DNA of 64,000 nucleotides from Sulfitobacter sp. JL08. GTDB taxonomy: Bacteria; Pseudomonadota; Alphaproteobacteria; Rhodobacterales; Rhodobacteraceae. The DNA lies in NCBI RefSeq assembly GCF_003352045.1, contig NZ_CP025815.1, positions 3,038,001 through 3,102,000 on the forward strand, read 5' to 3'. Position numbers and translations under genes: made by a program. The notes under the pieces are model-generated. The model saw only the letters and a program-made list of their open reading frames with translations. It was not told the DNA's origin and ran no database searches. Each line of letters starts with the position of its first letter. The first letter of the stretch is position 1. This document shows, piece by piece, positions 60,111 through 64,000 of the stretch.

Positions 60111-61568
60111 ATGCAGGATACCCCGATGAAAAACGACAAAAATGCTGCAAAGGCGGATGTGTTTGCCCCGTTTGAGACCGCGTTGGACCGCGACGAGGCG
60201 CTGGGTATTTTGCGCGATGCAACACAAGGCGCCGACGACGGAGAGTTGTTTCTGGAGCGTCGCCGGTCAGAAGTTCTGTCCTTTGATGATGGGCGCATTC
60301 GGGCCGCCAGCTATGACGCGTCCGAGGGATTCGGCCTGCGCGCGGTCTGTGGCGAGGTTTCGGGTTATGCCCATTCCACCGAAATCAGCGCCGCCGCCCT
60401 GCGCCGCGCGGCGCAGACCGCACGGCTGGCCGTGGGCGATGGCGGCGCGGTTTTGGACACCGGGCCGGCCCACACAAACCGCAAGCTTTATACAGATGCC
60501 GATCCGATTGCCGGCGCGGCATTTCCCGTCAAGATCGAAACCTTGCGCGACATCGATGCCTTTGCCCGCGATCTGGACAAACGGGTGGTGCAGGTATCGG
60601 CCACCCTGGCCGCAAGCCTGCAAGAGGTCGAGATTTTGCGCCCCGACGGGCTGATCGTGCGCGATGTTCGCCCGATGAGCCGTGTGAATGTATCGGTGAT
60701 TGTCGAGGAAAACGGACGCCGCGAATCCGGTGGCGCAGGGGGCGGTGGGCGTGTCAGCCTTGATGGCGTGATGGACCCTGCCGACTGGCAGGCCAATACC
60801 CGCGAGGCGCTGCGCATTGCCTTGGTCAACCTTGAGGCGGTTCCTGCCCCTGCAGGCATCATGGATGTGGTGCTGGGCAATGGCTGGCCCGGTATCCTGT
60901 TGCACGAAGCCGTCGGGCACGGGCTTGAGGGGGATTTCAACCGCAAGGGCAGCAGCGCCTTTGCCGGTTTGATGGGCCAGCAGGTGGCCGCGCGCGGCGT
61001 GACCGTTCTGGATGACGGCACGATCCCGGACCGGCGCGGCAGTATTACCGTGGATGACGAAGGCACGCCATCAGCCAAAAACGTGCTGATCGAAGACGGG
61101 ATTCTGGTCGGGTTCATGCAGGACCGCCAGAATGCGCGCCTGATGGGCGTCACCCCCACAGGCAACGGACGGCGCGAAAGCTATGCCCATACGCCGATGC
61201 CACGGATGACCAATACCTATATGCTGGGCGGGGATGCCGACCCGGCCGATATCGTCGCCGATCTGAAGGACGGGATTTACGCGGTCGGCTTTGGCGGTGG
61301 TCAGGTCGACATCACCAATGGAAAGTTTGTGTTTTCCTGCACCGAAGCCTACCGCGTGCAAAACGGCAAGATCGGTGCGCCGGTCAAGGGCGCCACACTG
61401 ATCGGAGACGGGGCGACCGCGTTGAAACGCATCCGCGCCCTTGGCAACGATATGGCGCTGGATCCGGGTATGGGCAATTGCGGCAAGGCCGGTCAATGGG
61501 TGCCGGTGGGTGTGGGCCAGCCGACTATGATGATCGGTGGTTTGACGGTGGGCGGATCGGAGACTTAA
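60111..61568 (+). CDS. tldD: TldD-type zinc metalloprotease
   Basis: A 485-residue TldD subunit of the TldD/TldE protease, which processes small peptides such as modified antibiotics and toxin antidotes in other bacteria. The zinc motif H-E-A-V-G-H is seen in L-L-H-E-A-V-G-H-G-L-E-G-D-F. The later G-x-x-S-C-T-E-A-Y-R block and the Gly-rich C-terminus are normal. Starts at 60111 and 60126 are both possible; the second has AGGA in a better position. No tldE is in the window. Confidence 0.93.
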   Translation: MQDTPMKNDKNAAKADVFAPFETALDRDEALGILRDATQGADDGELFLERRRSEVLSFDDGRIRAASYDASEGFGLRAVCGEVSGYAHSTEISAAALRRAAQTARLAVGDGGAVLDTGPAHTNRKLYTDADPIAGAAFPVKIETLRDIDAFARDLDKRVVQVSATLAASLQEVEILRPDGLIVRDVRPMSRVNVSVIVEENGRRESGGAGGGGRVSLDGVMDPADWQANTREALRIALVNLEAVPAPAGIMDVVLGNGWPGILLHEAVGHGLEGDFNRKGSSAFAGLMGQQVAARGVTVLDDGTIPDRRGSITVDDEGTPSAKNVLIEDGILVGFMQDRQNARLMGVTPTGNGRRESYAHTPMPRMTNTYMLGGDADPADIVADLKDGIYAVGFGGGQVDITNGKFVFSCTEAYRVQNGKIGAPVKGATLIGDGATALKRIRALGNDMALDPGMGNCGKAGQWVPVGVGQPTMMIGGLTVGGSET

Positions 61569-61737
61569 ATCCCGCGATCGGGTCTTGACCAGTCGTGATT
61601 GCGCCCTTCCTTATTCTGCGGCCTTACCATATGAGATGGTTTAGTTCTTTCAAGTTTAAAGCGGCGAGCTTGAACCCTGAATCGTGGGATTCCCATTGGC
61701 TTTGATTTGTGACTCACCCTGATTGGGAGGATGTTTC
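61569..61737. other. Start of a transposon-scarred region
   Basis: No gene is seen between tldD and the first insertion-sequence fragment. The composition is more AT-rich than the core genome to the left. Confidence 0.4.
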
Positions 61738-61803
61738 ATGTCATCAGCACTATCGTCAGAGCTGCGCACGCGGTTTCGTGAGTATATGGAAGAAGGGTTA
61801 AGC
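61738..61803 (+). pseudogene. N-terminal fragment of an IS630-like transposase
   Basis: Only 22-23 residues of the N-terminal helix-turn-helix remain (S-S-A-L-S-S-E-L-R-T-R-F-R-E-Y-M-E-E-G-L-S). They resemble the start of IS630-type transposases. The similarity stops sharply at 61803, where sequence of a different element in the opposite direction begins. Confidence 0.55.
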
Positions 61804-61980
61804 GGTCTTGGGATTGATACCCAGTTCTTTGCTCAGCGCCGCGTTCGTAGCTTGCGATCGCTGTATTGCAGCTCTGACGGCGTGCGTGGTCGTGGCGCTC
61901 CCGTGACGAACTTGTCCCATATGGCTTCCTTCCATTCCATAGAAAGGATCACACCATCAAACCGTAGGATCAAACAACTA
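61804..61980 (-). pseudogene. 5' end of an IS481-like element
   Basis: On the minus strand an ATG at 61920 opens M-G-Q-V-R-H-G-S-A-T-T-T-H-A-V-R-A-A-I-Q and continues to L-G-I-N-P-K-T, a sequence I recognise as the N-terminus of IS481-family transposases. Only 39 codons remain before the junction at about 61803. The upstream part to about 61980 looks like the element's non-coding end. The rest of the transposase is absent. Confidence 0.65.
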
Positions 61981-62106
61981 GAGTATTATATAGGTTCGTT
62001 TTTGGAATAAGACTGTTTCTGGGCAATTTGGATAAGGTGGTTTCAAGCTGAGAAGTGAAGCTTTATCTATTTAAAACAATTTCTTAAGGTAAACTCAGCT
62101 GCATAT

Positions 62107-62166
62107 AGTGTACAAATTTACACTTTTGATTCTACTAATTGACACTTTTCGCCAATCCCTTACAAC
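62107..62166 (+). promoter_or_regulatory. Control element copy 3 with promoter
   Basis: AGTGTA-CAAATT-TACACT (inverted repeat 62108-62123), 32 bases from its first A to TTGACAC (62139-62145), then a 16-bp spacer and TACAAC (62161-62166). An ATG follows after six bases at 62173. The repeat centre is 57.5 bp upstream of that ATG, the same distance as in copy 1 at 21.8 kb. Confidence 0.65.
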
Positions 62167-62172
62167 TAAGCC

Positions 62173-62226
62173 ATGCTATATGGGTTTTTTGTTCGCCAAA
62201 CCCTCCAGCGTTGTTTGTGTTTGTAA
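62173..62226 (+). CDS. Possible leaderless leader peptide (17 aa)
   Basis: Seventeen codons (M-L-Y-G-F-F-V-R-Q-T-L-Q-R-C-L-C-L) begin at the predicted transcription start of control element copy 3 and end 29 bases before the 66-residue gene. The first residues of the 85-residue protein at 21764 have a comparable L-R-C-L-Q-R stretch. It may be a leader peptide, a decayed 5' part of the downstream gene, or chance. Confidence 0.25.
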   Translation: MLYGFFVRQTLQRCLCL

Positions 62227-62255
62227 CCAGTATCCTTGTTTGAAGGGCTTTTAGT

Positions 62256-62456
62256 ATGACTATCATTGCCACGCGTGTCGCCATTTTCCGCATGTCACTG
62301 CCCGAGACGGCAGCAAACGTGACACATGAGGCAATTGATTTATCCATACCAATCCGGCCAAAGCCGCTTCTAGATTTTCCGTTCATACTGACGTATATCG
62401 CCGTCGTTTCGACCGCGATAATTCTCATCGCCAAGCTTCTGGAAATCTTGTTGTAG
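62256..62456 (+). CDS. Small membrane-anchored protein (66 aa)
   Basis: A 66-residue protein with GAAGGG eight bases before its ATG and an in-frame stop just upstream, so the start is firm if the gene is real. It has a polar N-terminal half with M-S-L-P-E, then E-A-I-D-L-S-I-P-I-R-P-K-P, and a C-terminal membrane helix (F-I-L-T-Y-I-A-V-V-S-T-A-I-I-L-I-A). The same motif order and C-terminal length occur in the 85-residue protein at 21507-21764. It is downstream of control element copy 3. Function is unknown; the topology suggests a tail-anchored regulator or a small toxin. Confidence 0.5.
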   Translation: MTIIATRVAIFRMSLPETAANVTHEAIDLSIPIRPKPLLDFPFILTYIAVVSTAIILIAKLLEILL

Positions 62457-62629
62457 AAGCTGTTGTAAGCAGAAAAATCGTCGAAGCGTGCGCATTAGCG
62501 ATGCAACTCACTCCTGGACTTTTACATGGCAACCGAAAATACGATCCTGTTTAGCCCCATCGCCTCCACCATGACGGCTTGCGTTTCTGAAAGGGAGGCG
62601 AAATTTGGAATCAGTTTTTCTCGCGTCCC
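62457..62629. other. Spacer between the small gene and the IS5-family element
   Basis: No supported gene. A short frame from 62527 runs into the insertion sequence. Joining the flanks at the TA target would give about 47 codons, but it has no ribosome binding site or known domain. Confidence 0.3.
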
Positions 62630-62703
62630 TAGGGGCTTTTGACGTTCGGGATTCCCAAATCACTTAACTTCTGATTCAAGGTTGCAAACAGAGGAGAGCA
62701 GCC

Positions 62704-63072
62704 TTGACCCGAAGAGTCCTGACCGATGCGCATTGGACAATCATCGACCCGTATTGTCTTGGAAAACCCACAGACCCGGGACAAACTGGGCGCGATCCTC
62801 GCCTGTTTGTGGAAGCCGTCCTTTGGATCGTTCGCACTGGGGCACAATGGCGCGAGTTGCCGGACGAATTCGGCAAGTGGAACTCTGTGTTCAAGCGGTT
62901 CCGCAGGTGGGTTAAGGCAGATATTTTCTATCATATGTTCAAAGTATTAGCCTCAGACGCCGACCTCGAATACGCCATGATCGATGGCACCATCGTCAAG
63001 GTTCACCGCTCTGGCCAAGGCGCAAAAGGGGGACTCTTTGCCAGGCCATCGGGCGCTCTCGCGGGGGGATAA
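62704..63072 (+). CDS. IS5-family transposase, first frame
   Basis: A 122-residue product carrying the N-terminal part of an IS427-type transposase: [22 protein letters not shown], and the first catalytic aspartate segment [20 protein letters not shown]. Read in one frame it stops at 63072. Similarity to the family leaves this frame at about 63030, right after A-AAA-GGG-GGA at 63024-63033, which is a plausible -1 slippage site. Confidence 0.85.
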   Translation: MTRRVLTDAHWTIIDPYCLGKPTDPGQTGRDPRLFVEAVLWIVRTGAQWRELPDEFGKWNSVFKRFRRWVKADIFYHMFKVLASDADLEYAMIDGTIVKVHRSGQGAKGGLFARPSGALAGG

Positions 63073-63455
63073 CCACGAAGATACTGGCGCTGACGGACGC
63101 GCTCGGCAACCTCGTCGATTTTTGCCTGATGCCCGGACAAGCCCATGATCTGCGCGAGACCGATACGCTGATCCGAAATCTGTCTGCCGGGCACCTGCTG
63201 GAGGACAGGGCCTTTGATGCGGATTGGCTGCGCAATGACCTGCTGGATCGCGTCATCACTCCGATCATCCCGCCGAAGTCCAACCGGAAGTTCCCGGCGG
63301 AGTTCGACAAAGACACCTACAAATGGCGGCACCTGATCGAAAACTACTTTGGCAAACTGAAGGAAAACAGAGGGATAGCTATGCGCTCGTGCAAAACAGA
63401 CCCCAGCTTCAAAGCATTCATCTCGATCGCCGCTACAATCATTCACATCAGGTGA
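63030..63455 (+). CDS. IS5-family transposase, second frame
   Basis: The C-terminal part in the -1 frame: [19 protein letters not shown], the second aspartate in [11 protein letters not shown], and the glutamate helix [15 protein letters not shown]. It lacks a good start of its own and is made by frameshift fusion with the first frame, giving about 250 residues. All catalytic residues are present, so the element may be active. Confidence 0.82.
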   Translation, partial: GTLCQAIGRSRGGITTKILALTDALGNLVDFCLMPGQAHDLRETDTLIRNLSAGHLLEDRAFDADWLRNDLLDRVITPIIPPKSNRKFPAEFDKDTYKWRHLIENYFGKLKENRGIAMRSCKTDPSFKAFISIAATIIHIR

Positions 63456-63471
63456 ACGTCAACAGCCCCTA

Positions 63472-64000
63472 ATCGACCGCCCCGCCCGCCTCAAGCTGAT
63501 TTGTTCTGACAGCACCCCACCTTCGCGGCGATAGCGCGAGGTTCCGCCCTCGCCAGTGTGATGAGCAAAGCCCCCATTTTGTGCCCTTGTTAAGGGCTAA
63601 AATTGCATTGGGCGACAAGTCCCCGAAACTCATGGCGGATATGTTGTCGAAGTCGGCGCGCACCCAGCCGACAAGAAAGTTCCTGTGACACTGCCAAGGG
63701 AACAGATCAAACGAAAAACCCTCAAACGCGCCGCTTGCATCATCGCGAGCGCGCGGCATACTGCAACCAAAAAGACGAGCCAGATACTCTCCTAATTTAA
63801 GCTGCCATTAGTTCCAAAAACCCGGACGACGGACATTTCAGACCTTATCGATGGCTAGTGATTGCCGTTTGTTTTGTCTGATGGCGCCGGTAAATCGCAA
63901 ATAGAACAAGAATTTGCCTATATTTTGCCAGATTCAGGATCAAAATGGTTGTGTCAAGAAGAGGGTATCAAATTGTTCAAAACAAGTGAAATCAATTGCA
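63472..64000. other. Right edge without a supported gene
   Basis: Several overlapping short frames exist (for example 63603-63800), but none shows a recognisable domain. One plus-strand frame near 63630-63796 has a coherent-looking peptide (V-E-V-G-A-H-P-A-D-K-K-V-P-V-T-L-P) but no start, and may be the remnant of a gene. Confidence 0.35.

Larger units (their letters stand above)
62630..63471 (+). mobile_element. IS5-family (IS427-type) insertion sequence
   Basis: This is a complete element of about 840 bp. Its ends form an imperfect inverted repeat: TAGGGGCTTTTGACGTTC at 62630-62647 and the complement of TAGGGGCTGTTGACGTTC at 63454-63471, with one mismatch. TA at both edges fits the short target duplication of this group. 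It contains two overlapping transposase frames joined by a -1 frameshift. Confidence 0.85.

Noticed and set aside
62135-62434. 99-codon minus-strand frame over the small membrane gene
   Set aside because: It would be antisense through control element copy 3's promoter and has no ribosome binding site. The plus strand has the ribosome binding site and the shared motif.
62527-62643. Gene interrupted by the IS5-family element
   Set aside because: Rejoining the flanks gives only about 47 codons without a ribosome binding site or known domain.
63603-63800. 65-codon frame at the right edge
   Set aside because: No domain, no ribosome binding site, and overlapping frames of similar quality on both strands.

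Overview
The window looks like a chromosomal segment of a marine alphaproteobacterium of the Rhodobacterales (Roseobacter group). The support is the moderately high GC content, the coxB-ctaB-ctaG-coxC-SURF1-thrC-M16 peptidase gene order, form-II CO-dehydrogenase-like molybdoenzyme genes, and long runs of genes overlapping by ATGA. I would not name a genus. No rRNA, tRNA or CRISPR array was seen.

Layout. 1-9 kb is accessory: a small secreted Cys-rich protein, a decayed Crp/Fnr-like regulator, a NarL-type two-component pair, two secreted acidic-repeat proteins on either side of a 2OG-Fe(II) oxygenase-like gene, a secreted lectin-like protein, cytochrome c' and a LysR regulator. 8.9-21 kb is one catabolic island: a divergent GntR regulator with two GTATAC operators, a five-gene peptide-type ABC importer, a flavin reductase, three different amidohydrolases and a hydantoin-racemase-type enzyme, all overlapping or closely spaced. 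It reads as uptake and stepwise hydrolysis of a cyclic amide or N-heterocycle.

21-23.7 kb is the most unusual part: a CtrA-boxed small-RNA candidate, two leftward small ORFs, and an XRE-type regulator convergent with an orphan GNAT-like acyltransferase. A 39-bp control element (AGTGTA-N6-TACAC-N15-TTGACAC) occurs here twice and once more at 62.1 kb, in each case at the same distance from a predicted leaderless start. Two of the three loci lead to short proteins sharing a DL-(T/S)-x-P-(M/I)-RP motif and a C-terminal membrane helix. In the XRE gene's own promoter the same inverted repeat covers the -10 box. I read this as a small, apparently undescribed regulon with an autoregulated XRE protein.

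23.7-32.9 kb carries an EamA transporter, a MoaD-like protein, a three-subunit molybdenum hydroxylase, an ammonia-lyase-like protein lacking the MIO serine, an ornithine-cyclodeaminase-like protein, a phytanoyl-CoA dioxygenase-like protein and a GNAT enzyme. 33-61.6 kb is mostly core genome: ptsP, ureidoglycolate lyase, lysC, OsmC, an SDR, DUF1178, a NUDIX protein, modABC, EcsC, a NOX-like membrane flavoprotein with a coupled 35-codon gene, SulP, mtnP, a LysE exporter, apt, a GlcD-like oxidase, an M16 peptidase, thrC, the cytochrome aa3 oxidase genes and tldD. 61.6-64 kb is a decay zone: IS630-like and IS481-like fragments joined head to head, the third control element with its small genes, and an IS5-family (IS427-type) element with a -1 frameshift transposase.
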